Shown one piece after another: positions 51,868 to 60,906 of a stretch of 64,000 nt of DNA. Every line of letters starts with the position of its first letter. Position 1 is the first letter of the stretch. The stretch is from positions 62,001 through 126,000 of the forward strand of contig CBCPKK010000019.1 in assembly GCA_965119215.1 (NCBI GenBank), given 5' to 3'. Below the pieces are notes generated by a model. That model was not told the origin of the DNA and did no database searches. It saw nothing but the letters and a program-made list of their open reading frames with translations. The DNA is from Buttiauxella sp965119215 (lineage in GTDB: Bacteria > Pseudomonadota > Gammaproteobacteria > Enterobacterales > Enterobacteriaceae). The position numbers and the translations under genes were made by a program.

Positions 51868-52056
51868 ATGACGCCACGCGAGATAGAATTGCTCACCATC
51901 GCCAAGCTGGAGCATGAAGGCCACCAGCTCACCCCGGCAGAACAGCGCAGCATTGAGCGTGAAGTGATGGACAGCATTCGCTGGAAAGAAGGTTACAGAA
52001 AGATGATGAATGCCCCTGCTTACCAATGGAAGAAACCAGCCAGGACGCGCCGCTGA
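51868..52056 (+). CDS. Small hypothetical protein (62 aa)
   Basis: ATG 51868, charged and helical (MTPREIELLTIAKLEHEGHQ), ending in a basic tail KKPARTRR. No Shine-Dalgarno stronger than GGGAAAATAA. No family recognised. Last plus-strand ORF of the satellite part. Confidence 0.45.
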   Translation: MTPREIELLTIAKLEHEGHQLTPAEQRSIEREVMDSIRWKEGYRKMMNAPAYQWKKPARTRR

Positions 52057-52083
52057 TTAACGATCACAGTCGTCAACGGGGCA

Positions 52084-52218
52084 TTATCGGAACATACCGC
52101 ACAACCATTCCCCGCCGCACACGTCAAGAGGTGGCGCACCAATCTCACCCGTCACCCATTCGAGGTCATCTGGTTCGTAGTAGCTGAGTATCTCTTTTTT
52201 GCGACCGATCATTCTCAT
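52084..52218 (-). pseudogene. Possible N-terminal remnant of an ATPase gene
   Basis: 44-codon minus-strand ORF reading MRMIGRKKEILSYYEPDDLE and ending GMFR. The IGRKKEI start recalls archaeal-type AAA ATPases that begin in the same way before a P-loop, but the P-loop is absent. AGGA lies 7 nt before the ATG. Could also be a short real gene. The rest of the 52057-52484 gap holds only the middle att-like repeat. Confidence 0.3.
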
Positions 52219-52326
52219 GGCTGGATCCTTAATGTGGGAGAGAACTATCATACATTAAGAGGGCGACGCACTTATTCATGCATCGGTTAAAAAACATCCT
52301 TACTTCATGGAAGCACCCTGTTTTAC

Positions 52327-52411
52327 CACGTACACAAGGGCGCGCCCAAAGCAAAAACTCATTATCTAAAACCCTTTCACCACAAGGCTTACACCCACCT
52401 ACTCTACAAAC
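52327..52411. repeat. Middle att-like repeat
   Basis: The 24-bp att core recurs here with six changes and contains GGCGCGCC. The following 60 bp also resemble those after the right copy (CATTATC, AAAACC, ACAAGGCTTA, ACTCTACAAAC), so copies two and three share about 80 bp. It divides the satellite from the AlbA_2 module. Confidence 0.65.
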
Positions 52412-52484
52412 TTGCGCTTTTTTATCACCTAAACCAGGGTAAGATGTGGCGCATTAATACCCACAGAATCCCCATGGAGGAACA

Positions 52485-54473
52485 GTGTTCCAGATATCTG
52501 ATTTAACAGACCTACGTACACTATCTGAAACCTCAGAGCTAGAATTCAAATTAGCCCAAGGGAAAGATGGACAAGGTAAGTTGCCAGATGACTTCTGGCC
52601 AACGTATAGCTCTATGGCAAATTGTCGAGGTGGGTATGTTGTTTTGGGTATTCGGGAAAAAAAAGGGAATTTTACCATTGCGGGTATACCGGATATCAAT
52701 ACTGTCAAAAAGCAGCTTTTTGATCTTGCAGGCAATAGTAAAAAGGTAAATGTAAATCTTCTTACTGATCACTCAGTCCAAACAGTCAGCTTAGAAGGCA
52801 AAAACATTCTTGTCATTGAGATACCAATTGCAAGGCGCGAACAAAAACCCGTTTATCTTAACAATCAGCCAATGACAGAAACGTGGTTCAGAGTACATGA
52901 TGGCGATCATCGTTGTTCGGAAGAACAAGTTCGCCGAATGATGGCTGAACAAGTTGAAGAAAGCCGTGATAACCGCATTGTTCAGAATTTCGATATGAAT
53001 GATATAAGCTTAGAAAGCCTTCTTGCATATCGAAATATTCTATCAGCCTCAAATCCCACTCACCCTGCCTTGGAACTAGATAATTTTGCCTTTTTACGCA
53101 GCATTGGAGGCTACAGAAAAGATCGGCAGACAGGCTTAGAAGGCATGACTCTGGCTGGCATCATCATGTTTGGAACATGGGAGGCCATACAAGATGTAGC
53201 ACCGAACTATTTCGTCGACTACCAAGAGCGTCCTGAGGCGCGTACTGAAAGACGGTGGGTCGATAGACTATGCCCAGATGGAACATGGTCAGGAAACATT
53301 TTTGATTTCTACAGGCGCACGTATCGAAAACTGATTGCAGACCTGAAAGTCCCTTTTGAACTTAAAGAGGGTATACGACAAGATGATACCCAGATACATA
53401 CAGCTTTACGCGAAGCTCTTGTGAATACCTTAGTGCATGCAGACTATACCGGACGTATATCAATCATGATCGTGAAAAGGCCTGATTTATTCGGGTTTCG
53501 TAATCCGGGAATGATGCGCGTACCGCCAGAGCATGCAATAAAGGGTTATGAAAGCGATTGCCGTAACCGACTTATGCATCAGATGTTTTTGATTATCGGT
53601 GCAGGTGAGCGTTCAGGTTCTGGGATACCCAAAATTTTTAGTGGCTGGAAATGGGCTAACTGGCGCATGCCGAGGCTGTATGAAAAAACAGAGCCAGAAC
53701 AAACACTTCTTGAGCTATCAATAGGTAATCTTGTATCAGAGGAGATAGCTAATCTTCTCCATACAACGTTCGGAGACAAAGTTGATCATCTTAATGAACT
53801 AGAGCGCAGTATCGTTATAACTGCGGCGGTAGAAAAATGGATAGACCATGAGAGAGCTTGCCAGCTTACCAGCTTACATTCACGTGAAGTAACTCTTGCT
53901 CTCCCTCGCCTTGTCAGTAGTGGTTTCTTGGATCCACACGGTGAAAAAAGAAACAAATCATATACATTACCAGGACAAGACCTCCCATCACCGGAAGAGG
54001 TTTTTGGTGTGAATCCGTTATCAACGGAAATTTCAATGCCAATGAATGGGCGAATCATCACGGATAGTGATAATTTGATCACGGATAACGATGATTTGAT
54101 CACGGATAACGAGTTAGATGCAGGTACCGAACATAAACGAGATGCTTTTGGTCGTTTTATAACAACGAAGCTTCCATATCCCTATGTAGACAGCTTAGAT
54201 TATCTTTCCCCCATCCTAAGGAAGCAATTGGAGGAAGCATCTACATTAGCTAGGGAGAAAAAAAGGCTTTCAAACGAAGTTATGGACGAAATGGTCCTTA
54301 CTCTTTGTGATGGTCATTACATGCCACTTAGCGTTATTTCTAAACTAATGGCTAGAACCCCACAGAATTTGCGAGAAAAGCAGCTCGTACCATTAGTAAA
54401 AGCAGGAAGAATCCGTCTGGCCTTCCCTCATGCAAGAAAACATAAGCGACAGGGATACATTTCTTGCAAGTAA
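52485..54473 (+). CDS. AlbA_2 (Schlafen-like) and GHKL ATPase domain protein
   Basis: 662 aa from a GTG with GGAGG 4 nt upstream. The N-terminal AlbA_2 domain (about 14-130) has ETSELEFKLA and MANCRGGYVVLGI. A GHKL ATPase-like domain has ALREALVNTLVHADYTG (307-323) and GERSGSGI (374-381). A winged-helix region and a C-terminal extension with a 7-residue repeat follow. Such proteins are often labelled RecG-like or transcriptional regulators and are frequent in defence islands. It stands alone between two att-like repeats. A defence role is inferred. Confidence 0.82.
   Translation: MFQISDLTDLRTLSETSELEFKLAQGKDGQGKLPDDFWPTYSSMANCRGGYVVLGIREKKGNFTIAGIPDINTVKKQLFDLAGNSKKVNVNLLTDHSVQTVSLEGKNILVIEIPIARREQKPVYLNNQPMTETWFRVHDGDHRCSEEQVRRMMAEQVEESRDNRIVQNFDMNDISLESLLAYRNILSASNPTHPALELDNFAFLRSIGGYRKDRQTGLEGMTLAGIIMFGTWEAIQDVAPNYFVDYQERPEARTERRWVDRLCPDGTWSGNIFDFYRRTYRKLIADLKVPFELKEGIRQDDTQIHTALREALVNTLVHADYTGRISIMIVKRPDLFGFRNPGMMRVPPEHAIKGYESDCRNRLMHQMFLIIGAGERSGSGIPKIFSGWKWANWRMPRLYEKTEPEQTLLELSIGNLVSEEIANLLHTTFGDKVDHLNELERSIVITAAVEKWIDHERACQLTSLHSREVTLALPRLVSSGFLDPHGEKRNKSYTLPGQDLPSPEEVFGVNPLSTEISMPMNGRIITDSDNLITDNDDLITDNELDAGTEHKRDAFGRFITTKLPYPYVDSLDYLSPILRKQLEEASTLAREKKRLSNEVMDEMVLTLCDGHYMPLSVISKLMARTPQNLREKQLVPLVKAGRIRLAFPHARKHKRQGYISCK
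54057..54118 (+). repeat. 21-bp tandem repeat inside the AlbA_2 gene
   Basis: Three in-frame copies starting ATCACGGATA at 54057, 54078 and 54099, encoding acidic ITDxDxL units in a linker. The period keeps the frame, so copy number can vary without breaking the gene. Confidence 0.8.
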
Positions 54474-54513
54474 GTATAAACAATATACTACACAGGCAGG
54501 CATTCCTTTTTAT

Positions 54514-54597
54514 CGTGTACACAAGGGTGTACCTAAAATAAAACGCATTATCAAAAAACCTTATTGAACAAGGCTTAGACCGCCACACTCTACAAAC
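54514..54597. repeat. Right attachment-site repeat (attR candidate)
   Basis: CGTGTACACAAGGGTGTACC and following bases match attL at 22 of 24 positions. The next 60 bp match the middle copy. It begins 40 bp after the AlbA_2 stop. Confidence 0.65.
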
Positions 54598-54631
54598 AGA
54601 TCCAATCGAGTAATTGCCCCAGGCTTGCTCT

Positions 54632-54655
54632 GGCCCGCTTCATGCGGGCCTTTTT
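54632..54655 (+). terminator. Terminator at the right island edge
   Basis: 7-bp stem GGCCCGC / GCGGGCC with a TTCAT loop and a T5 run, just outside the right repeat and before the convergent small gene. Confidence 0.82.
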
Positions 54656-54665
54656 GTATCCGTAT

Positions 54666-55061
54666 TCACTGATAACTCATGAGTTGCTCTGCGGTAATCA
54701 ACCCTAATCTCTCAAGTTGAATAGCCACCGCACGTCCAGAACGGCCAAAATCGATACTCAATGCCTCAATTGTTTTTCCGACTGAATAATCGTCTTCCAG
54801 TTGTCGTTTTTCTTCTTCGCTCCAGGGAAAGTAGGACTTCGCGGGTTTTCCCTCAGCAATGTTCTTTTGCTGTCGCTCATGTAATGACAGCTTAGTTTTT
54901 CTCACCTTTTCTGGTTCTGGCGTATCCATCATTTCTTCGGCTAGCGCGAATAACATTCGGATCATTTCAGGTGCCTGAGCAGCAGAGGCACGGCTTAATA
55001 ACTCGCCGGTATCCGGGTTGACACCATTTGCCAGCGCTCTCAAGAGAGTTGAAGTGTTCAT
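54666..55061 (-). CDS. Unrecognised 131-aa protein between the island and yicG
   Basis: Start ATG at 55061 with TGGAG 8 nt upstream; a TTG six codons earlier is less likely. N-terminus MNTSTLLRALANGVNPDTGE, a basic middle (KTKLSLHERQQKNIAEGKPA), then a C-terminal Myb/SANT-like segment (FPWSEEEKRQLEDDYSVGKT, RSGRAVAIQLERLGLIT). It lies outside the right repeat, in the place of E. coli dinD. Probably DNA-binding; function unknown. Confidence 0.65.
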   Translation of the reverse strand: MNTSTLLRALANGVNPDTGELLSRASAAQAPEMIRMLFALAEEMMDTPEPEKVRKTKLSLHERQQKNIAEGKPAKSYFPWSEEEKRQLEDDYSVGKTIEALSIDFGRSGRAVAIQLERLGLITAEQLMSYQ

Positions 55062-55259
55062 CACTGTGACTCCATTCAATTGTTGATAAATAAACTAATC
55101 CTTTTACACAACACAACCCACATTAAAAACCCAACATATAAGTAAATAACGAAACCAATACATTAAAATAACTAATCCAAACCGCTTCGCTTTAGAAAAA
55201 CTCAATCGTGACAATGCTCACAAAACGTTACCCTCTTCGCGTTTCCATTGGGGGTCTCC

Positions 55260-55877
55260 ATGCTGTTACATGTTCTTTATCTAATCGGTATAACTGCCGA
55301 AGCCATGACCGGCGCATTAGCTGCTGGCCGCCGACGCATGGATACTTTTGGTGTCATCATTATTGCTACAGCTACGGCCCTTGGCGGCGGATCTGTTCGC
55401 GATATCCTGCTCGGGCACTACCCATTAGGTTGGGTAAAACACCCCGAATACGTCGTGATTGTGGCAATCGCAGCCGTTCTTACCACAGTCTTTGCCCCTG
55501 TAATGCCCCATCTGCGTCGTCTTTTCCTGGTCCTGGACGCCTTAGGCTTAGTCGTGTTTTCTATTATCGGTGCACAAATAGCGCTGGATATGGGCGAAGG
55601 CCCAATCATTGCCATTATTGCCGCTGTTGTTACCGGTGTGTTTGGCGGCGTCTTGCGCGATATGTTTTGTAAGCGCATTCCTCTGGTATTCCAGAAGGAG
55701 TTGTACGCTGGCATCGCATTCGCCTCTGCGGTGCTCTATATCGTTTTGCAGCACTATGTTTCGAACCAGGATGTCGTGATTATTTCCACTCTCATCTTTG
55801 GGTTCACTACGCGTTTACTGGCATTACGCTTACGATTAGGATTGCCCGTGTTTCATTACAAACACGCGGATCACTGA
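55260..55877 (+). CDS. yicG: UPF0126 (TRIC-like) inner-membrane protein YicG
   Basis: 205 aa from ATG 55260 after a GGGGG stretch. Six hydrophobic segments in two repeats, each with a GGG-type kink (ATALGGGSVRDILLG, VTGVFGGVLRDMFC), typical of the UPF0126/TRIC family. E. coli YicG has been reported to help glycine uptake. The stop overlaps ligB by 7 bp on the other strand. Confidence 0.95.
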   Translation: MLLHVLYLIGITAEAMTGALAAGRRRMDTFGVIIIATATALGGGSVRDILLGHYPLGWVKHPEYVVIVAIAAVLTTVFAPVMPHLRRLFLVLDALGLVVFSIIGAQIALDMGEGPIIAIIAAVVTGVFGGVLRDMFCKRIPLVFQKELYAGIAFASAVLYIVLQHYVSNQDVVIISTLIFGFTTRLLALRLRLGLPVFHYKHADH

Positions 55878-57562
55878 TCGATAAATCCCTGAATCCCTTG
55901 CTGCGCAAGAAAAACCACCAGCGCAGCAATTTGGGGATGATTTACAAACTCGACTAGCTTTTTTGCCCTTCCTGAACCAATACCCGGCAATTTTTGCCAA
56001 CTAAGCTCATCTCGCGCCACTAAATGCGACCAATGTGAATCTGGTAATGTGGCGAGTACCGCTGCTGGAAGTGGTAAACCAAACGCCATCAGCCAGTGCC
56101 TGAATGGCTGCTGCCTGGCTTGCGTGAACTGTTGCCAAAGATGCGCGGCTCTGCCCGCAGACATACCGCTAATCTGAGATAACTCTTCTTCACTAACCTT
56201 TATCCAGGAAAAGATGTGCTCAAGCTGAAGTTGTTGTTGGAGTTGCTGCCAGGAGCGCACGCTCACACCATTGATATTCAAAATAGCTGGTGAGCTTATC
56301 CAGGCAAGTCGTGCAATAAACTGTTCGCGACACCAGGGTTCAAAGTAAAGGCAGCTCAACGGTGTAATCATTTTTTCCATCGGCGGTTGCGGCTTATCCC
56401 TATGACTGACTCGCCATACTACCTCGTCAATTCGTGGAATCCCCTGCCCGGCAAGACTCACCATGACCTGATCGCCAGGAGCAATATCCAGAGCCTGCCA
56501 GCGTTTTACCGAGCCGATATTCACCCGCTTAACCTGTTTATCATCAATTTGTAAGGGATTCAGATTAAGGACAACCGCGACCTTCCCCGTTCGCCCAATC
56601 GCAAATTGAATACCTTTAACTTCGGCAATTTGCTGTGCTGGCGGAAATTTCCAGGCAATAACCCACGTTGCTTTACCAGGAAGCCAGTACTTTCCTGCCG
56701 GTTCTACCGATTCACGTACAACAATGCCATCAGTCACGAACGGCAATGGAGCCGTAAACCAGATGTCTCTTTGCGCAGCAATTTCCTCAACAGACTTAAC
56801 TGGCTTTGACCAGGCTTTAGTCTGCGGGAAACCTCCTTGAGCAAGTATTTCCAGCTTTTGGTTCATTTGGTTTGGGCCATCTGGCCACGCCCAAATAAAT
56901 ACCCCTAATTCATTGAGCAAAGTTGAAGAATTTTGACGCATCATGGCGCCCGCAGCCTTACCTCTGGCATTACTGCTGCCCATGGTTTTCTGTATATGAT
57001 TTTCTCTTTTCCAGAAAACTTCGCCCTGCAACACGCTATTGGCAAGTGGGCCGGAAACGGTTTTGGGGATGGTGGGAATCATTTTCGCTTTTGCTGTCCA
57101 ATCCTGCCCTTTCTCACCGTCCCCACGGCTGAGGAGTTTTACCAGATGCCCTTGCTGATAAACCAATGTCACCGCCACACCATCTACCTTAGGTTGCACC
57201 CAAAGATCGGTTTTGCCTTTCGCCCACTGCGCAACAGCTGCTCCGTCTGCTAATTTTTTAACACCGGTATGTGCAATCGGGTGCAGCGCCTTACCTTGTG
57301 TGGAAAGTAATGGCTGTTGGAGTTTGTCCGCAGGTCTGAAGCAATGTTGCCATTCATTGAACTGGCTACGTAAACCATCGTATGTCGCGTCACTGACAAC
57401 ACTATTCCCTTGTTGGTAATAGGCTTTATCCCACTCACTGAGTTTTTCGTTCAATTTCGCCATCTCCTGCTGGGCTTGCTCAGGTGACCAGGACGGACAC
57501 GCCGCCAATGCCATTGCGCTGAACCATCCCAGTAATCCGATAAGTTTTACTATCCACCTCAT
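55871..57562 (-). CDS. ligB: NAD-dependent DNA ligase LigB
   Basis: 563 aa (560 in E. coli) from the ATG at 57562, preceded by GGAGG. It starts with a hydrophobic signal-like segment (MRWIVKLIGLLGWFSAMALA), odd for a ligase but typical of LigB. The adenylation lysine is in KVDGVAVTLVY; OB-fold and helix-hairpin-helix parts follow, and the LigA zinc finger and BRCT domains are missing. Its contribution to replication is minor in E. coli. Confidence 0.95.
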   Translation of the reverse strand: MRWIVKLIGLLGWFSAMALAACPSWSPEQAQQEMAKLNEKLSEWDKAYYQQGNSVVSDATYDGLRSQFNEWQHCFRPADKLQQPLLSTQGKALHPIAHTGVKKLADGAAVAQWAKGKTDLWVQPKVDGVAVTLVYQQGHLVKLLSRGDGEKGQDWTAKAKMIPTIPKTVSGPLANSVLQGEVFWKRENHIQKTMGSSNARGKAAGAMMRQNSSTLLNELGVFIWAWPDGPNQMNQKLEILAQGGFPQTKAWSKPVKSVEEIAAQRDIWFTAPLPFVTDGIVVRESVEPAGKYWLPGKATWVIAWKFPPAQQIAEVKGIQFAIGRTGKVAVVLNLNPLQIDDKQVKRVNIGSVKRWQALDIAPGDQVMVSLAGQGIPRIDEVVWRVSHRDKPQPPMEKMITPLSCLYFEPWCREQFIARLAWISSPAILNINGVSVRSWQQLQQQLQLEHIFSWIKVSEEELSQISGMSAGRAAHLWQQFTQARQQPFRHWLMAFGLPLPAAVLATLPDSHWSHLVARDELSWQKLPGIGSGRAKKLVEFVNHPQIAALVVFLAQQGIQGFIDQ

Positions 57563-57818
57563 AACTTCCTCCGTGTCGAAACGAAAAGAGGTATACCGCC
57601 TGGAAACAAGCAATACGAATGGGGAATAAAGGGGATGCGAGGAGCTTTCAGAAGGAGTTAATTTGTTGCAGTAACACGATGCGTTGTTTGGAAAGCGCTA
57701 CGCAAAATGGCAGAAATATTGCCGAAGGACGTGACAAATTCACCGTGACTTGAAGACGCTGTGTATAATAGGCTCGTATACGCACTTCTTTTTATGCTTA
57801 CCGAATAAGTTAGAACTC

Positions 57819-58442
57819 ATGGCTCAAGGCACACTTTATATCGTTTCCGCACCTAGTGGTGCCGGGAAATCCAGCCTCATCCAGGCTTTGTTAAAGACAC
57901 AACCGCTATATGACACGCAGGTTTCTATCTCTCATACCACTCGTGGTATTCGTCCGGGAGAGAAACATGGTGAGCATTATTTCTTTGTGGAAAAGGAAGA
58001 GTTCAGGCAGATGATTGCCGAAGACGCATTCCTGGAACACGCTGAAGTGTTTGGTAATTACTACGGCACTTCGCGCCATGCCATTGAGCAAGTTCTGGCT
58101 ACGGGCGTGGATGTTTTTCTGGATATAGACTGGCAAGGTGCGAAGCAGATTCGTGAGAAAATGCCGCATGCCCGCAGTATTTTTATTCTGCCACCGTCAA
58201 AAGACGAGCTGGATCGTCGTCTGCGCGGCCGCGGGCAAGACAGTGAAGAAGTTATTACTAAGCGAATGGAGCAGGCTGTTGCAGAAATGAGCCATTACGC
58301 CGAATATGACTATTTAATCGTCAATGACGATTTTGACACCGCACTGTCAGATTTAAAAATTATCATTCGTGCCGAGCGTCTACGAATGGGTCGCCAAAAA
58401 GCGCGACATGACGCTTTAATCAGCAAACTATTGGCAGACTGA
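57819..58442 (+). CDS. gmk: Guanylate kinase
   Basis: Phosphorylates GMP to GDP. The start at 57819 gives 207 aa and MAQGTLYIVSAPSGAGKSSL with the P-loop; 23 upstream codons are discarded. HTTRGIRPGEKHGEHYFF forms the GMP-binding region. First gene of the gmk-rpoZ-spoT-trmH-recG operon. Confidence 0.98.
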   Translation: MAQGTLYIVSAPSGAGKSSLIQALLKTQPLYDTQVSISHTTRGIRPGEKHGEHYFFVEKEEFRQMIAEDAFLEHAEVFGNYYGTSRHAIEQVLATGVDVFLDIDWQGAKQIREKMPHARSIFILPPSKDELDRRLRGRGQDSEEVITKRMEQAVAEMSHYAEYDYLIVNDDFDTALSDLKIIIRAERLRMGRQKARHDALISKLLAD

Positions 58443-58496
58443 GCCCAGTTTCAGTATCATGCCCAGTCATTTCTTCATCTGTGGAGCATTTTAATT

Positions 58497-58772
58497 ATGG
58501 CACGCGTAACTGTTCAGGACGCTGTTGAGAAAATTGGTAACCGTTTTGACCTGGTTCTGGTCGCCGCACGTCGCGCTCGTCAGATGCAAACTGGTGGTAA
58601 AGATCCACTGGTGCCTGAAGAAAACGACAAAACGACTGTAATCGCACTGCGCGAAATCGAAGAAGGGTTGATCACCAACCAGATTCTCGATGTTCGTGAT
58701 CGCCAGGAACAGCAAGAGCAGGAAGCCGCAGAACTGCAGGCTGTTACCGCTATTGCTGAAGGTCGTCGTTAA
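58497..58772 (+). CDS. rpoZ: RNA polymerase omega subunit
   Basis: 91 aa, as in E. coli. MARVTVQDAVEKIGNRFDLV and ARRARQM form the beta'-clamping part. Needed for ppGpp site 1 on RNA polymerase, matching its neighbour spoT. Confidence 0.98.
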   Translation: MARVTVQDAVEKIGNRFDLVLVAARRARQMQTGGKDPLVPEENDKTTVIALREIEEGLITNQILDVRDRQEQQEQEAAELQAVTAIAEGRR

Positions 58773-58790
58773 TTAGCCTGCGGGTAGCCC

Positions 58791-60902
58791 TTGTATCTGT
58801 TTGAAAGCCTGAATCAACTGATTCAACAATACTTGCCCGAGGAGCAGATTAAGCGACTTCGGCAAGCGTACCTTGTTGCGCGTGATGCTCACGAGGGACA
58901 AGCACGTTCAAGTGGTGAACCCTATATCACCCATCCCGTAGCAGTTGCCTGCATTCTGGCCGAGATGAAACTCGACTATGAAACGCTAATGGCCGCTCTA
59001 CTGCATGATGTGATCGAAGACACCCCTGCCACCTACCAGGATATGGAACAGCTGTTTGGCAAAAGCGTTGCCGAACTGGTGGAAGGGGTATCTAAGCTCG
59101 ACAAACTGAAATTCCGCGACAAGAAAGAAGCTCAGGCTGAAAACTTCCGCAAAATGATCATGGCGATGGTGCAAGACATCCGCGTCATTCTGATCAAACT
59201 CGCCGACCGTACGCACAACATGCGCACACTCGGGGCTTTGCGCCCTGATAAGCGTCGTCGCATTGCTCGCGAAACCCTCGAAATTTATAGCCCTCTGGCA
59301 CACCGTCTTGGTATTCATCATTTGAAAACCGAACTGGAAGAGCTGGGCTTTGAAGCGCTTTACCCGAACCGTTACCGCGTCATTAAAGAAGTGGTTAAAG
59401 CGGCGCGTGGTAACCGCAAAGAGATGATTCAAAAAATCCTCTCGGAAATCGACGGGCGTTTGCAAGAAGCAGGCATTCCATGCCGTGTCAGCGGACGAGA
59501 AAAACACCTTTACTCCATCTACTGCAAAATGACGCTCAAAGAGCAGCGTTTCCACTCGATTATGGATATCTACGCCTTCCGCGTAATTGTCCACGATATG
59601 GATACCTGTTACCGCGTTCTTGGCCAGATGCACAGTCTCTACAAGCCACGTCCTGGGCGGGTTAAAGACTATATAGCCATTCCAAAAGCGAACGGATATC
59701 AGTCCCTGCATACTTCAATGATTGGCCCACACGGTGTGCCTGTTGAAGTGCAAATCCGTACCGAAGATATGGATCAGATGGCAGAGATGGGGGTTGCCGC
59801 TCACTGGGCTTATAAAGAGCAAGGTGAAAGTGGCACTACCGCGCAAATCCGTGCTCAACGCTGGATGCAAAGCCTGCTGGAATTACAGCAAAGCGCTGGT
59901 AGCTCATTTGAATTTATCGAAAGCGTGAAATCCGATCTGTTCCCGGATGAGATTTACGTTTTCACCCCGGAAGGGCGCATTGTCGAATTACCGGCTGGCG
60001 CAACACCTGTCGATTTCGCCTATGCGGTGCATACGGACATCGGCCACGCCTGTGTTGGTGCTCGTGTCGACAGACAACCCTATCCGCTGTCTCAGTCGCT
60101 TAGCAGCGGCCAGACTATCGAAATTATTACCGCACCTGGCGCTCGCCCTAACGCCGCATGGCTGAATTTTGTAGTGAGTTCTAAAGCACGAGCCAAAATC
60201 CGCCAGATGCTGAAAAACCTCAAGCGTGACGACTCGGTCAGCCTTGGCCGCCGTCTGCTTAATCATGCTTTAGGTGGCAGCCGTAAACTGGCCGAAGTGC
60301 CGCCAGAAAACATTCAGCGTGAGCTTGAGCGCATGAAGCTCGCTTCGCTTGATGATTTACTGGCAGAAATTGGTCTGGGCAACGCGATGAGTGTGGTTGT
60401 TGCGAAGAACCTGCAAGGTGAAGCGCAAGCCGCACTGCAAGCGAGTGGACAACCGCACAGCCATCTGCCAATCAAAGGTGCTGACGGCATACTGATTACC
60501 TTTGCGAAATGCTGTCGCCCAATTCCTGGTGACCCGATTGTCGCCCATGTCAGCCCAGGCAAAGGGCTGGTTATCCACCATGAATCCTGCCGAAACATCC
60601 GTGGCTATCAAAAAGAGCCCGAGAAGTTTATGGCCGTTGAGTGGGATAAAGAGGCGCAGCAAGAGTTCACCACTGAAATTAAAGTGGATATGTTTAACCA
60701 CCAGGGTGCGCTGGCAAACCTCACGGCTGCATTGAACAACGCCGGATCGAATATTCAGAGTATGAATACCGAAGAGAAAGATGGCCGCGTTTACAGTGCG
60801 TTCATTCGTTTGACCGCTCGCGATCGTGTCCATTTGGCGAATATCATGCGTAAAATCCGCGTGATGCCAGATGTCATTAAAGTCACCCGCAACCGAAATT
60901 AG
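58791..60902 (+). CDS. spoT: Bifunctional (p)ppGpp hydrolase/synthetase SpoT
   Basis: 703 aa from a TTG start, as in E. coli. HD hydrolase domain (LLHDVIEDT, near residue 72), synthetase domain (about 200-330), TGS domain (VFTPEGRIVELPAGATPVDF), a conserved cysteine region (AKCCRPIPGD) and a C-terminal ACT domain. Controls ppGpp under carbon, fatty-acid and iron stress. Confidence 0.98.
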   Translation: MYLFESLNQLIQQYLPEEQIKRLRQAYLVARDAHEGQARSSGEPYITHPVAVACILAEMKLDYETLMAALLHDVIEDTPATYQDMEQLFGKSVAELVEGVSKLDKLKFRDKKEAQAENFRKMIMAMVQDIRVILIKLADRTHNMRTLGALRPDKRRRIARETLEIYSPLAHRLGIHHLKTELEELGFEALYPNRYRVIKEVVKAARGNRKEMIQKILSEIDGRLQEAGIPCRVSGREKHLYSIYCKMTLKEQRFHSIMDIYAFRVIVHDMDTCYRVLGQMHSLYKPRPGRVKDYIAIPKANGYQSLHTSMIGPHGVPVEVQIRTEDMDQMAEMGVAAHWAYKEQGESGTTAQIRAQRWMQSLLELQQSAGSSFEFIESVKSDLFPDEIYVFTPEGRIVELPAGATPVDFAYAVHTDIGHACVGARVDRQPYPLSQSLSSGQTIEIITAPGARPNAAWLNFVVSSKARAKIRQMLKNLKRDDSVSLGRRLLNHALGGSRKLAEVPPENIQRELERMKLASLDDLLAEIGLGNAMSVVVAKNLQGEAQAALQASGQPHSHLPIKGADGILITFAKCCRPIPGDPIVAHVSPGKGLVIHHESCRNIRGYQKEPEKFMAVEWDKEAQQEFTTEIKVDMFNHQGALANLTAALNNAGSNIQSMNTEEKDGRVYSAFIRLTARDRVHLANIMRKIRVMPDVIKVTRNRN

Positions 60903-60906
60903 TGTT

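Larger units (their letters stand above)
40556..54597. mobile_element. P4-like integrative satellite with AlbA_2 cargo, between yicC and yicG
   Basis: Bounded by 24-bp direct repeats that match at 22 positions (40556-40579 and 54514-54537), with a third, weaker copy at 52327. It carries a P4-type integrase, AlpA, a CI/C4-like immunity RNA, an alpha-type primase-helicase, iterons and an SSB, all on the plus strand. Phage P4's sid, delta and psu are not seen. The E. coli gene dinD, expected between yicC and yicG, is absent. Boundaries are inferred from the repeats. Confidence 0.82.

Noticed and set aside
40448..54665. tRNA gene as the integration target
   Set aside because: No tRNA cloverleaf or 3'-tRNA fragment was found at either end; the repeats lie in intergenic sequence.
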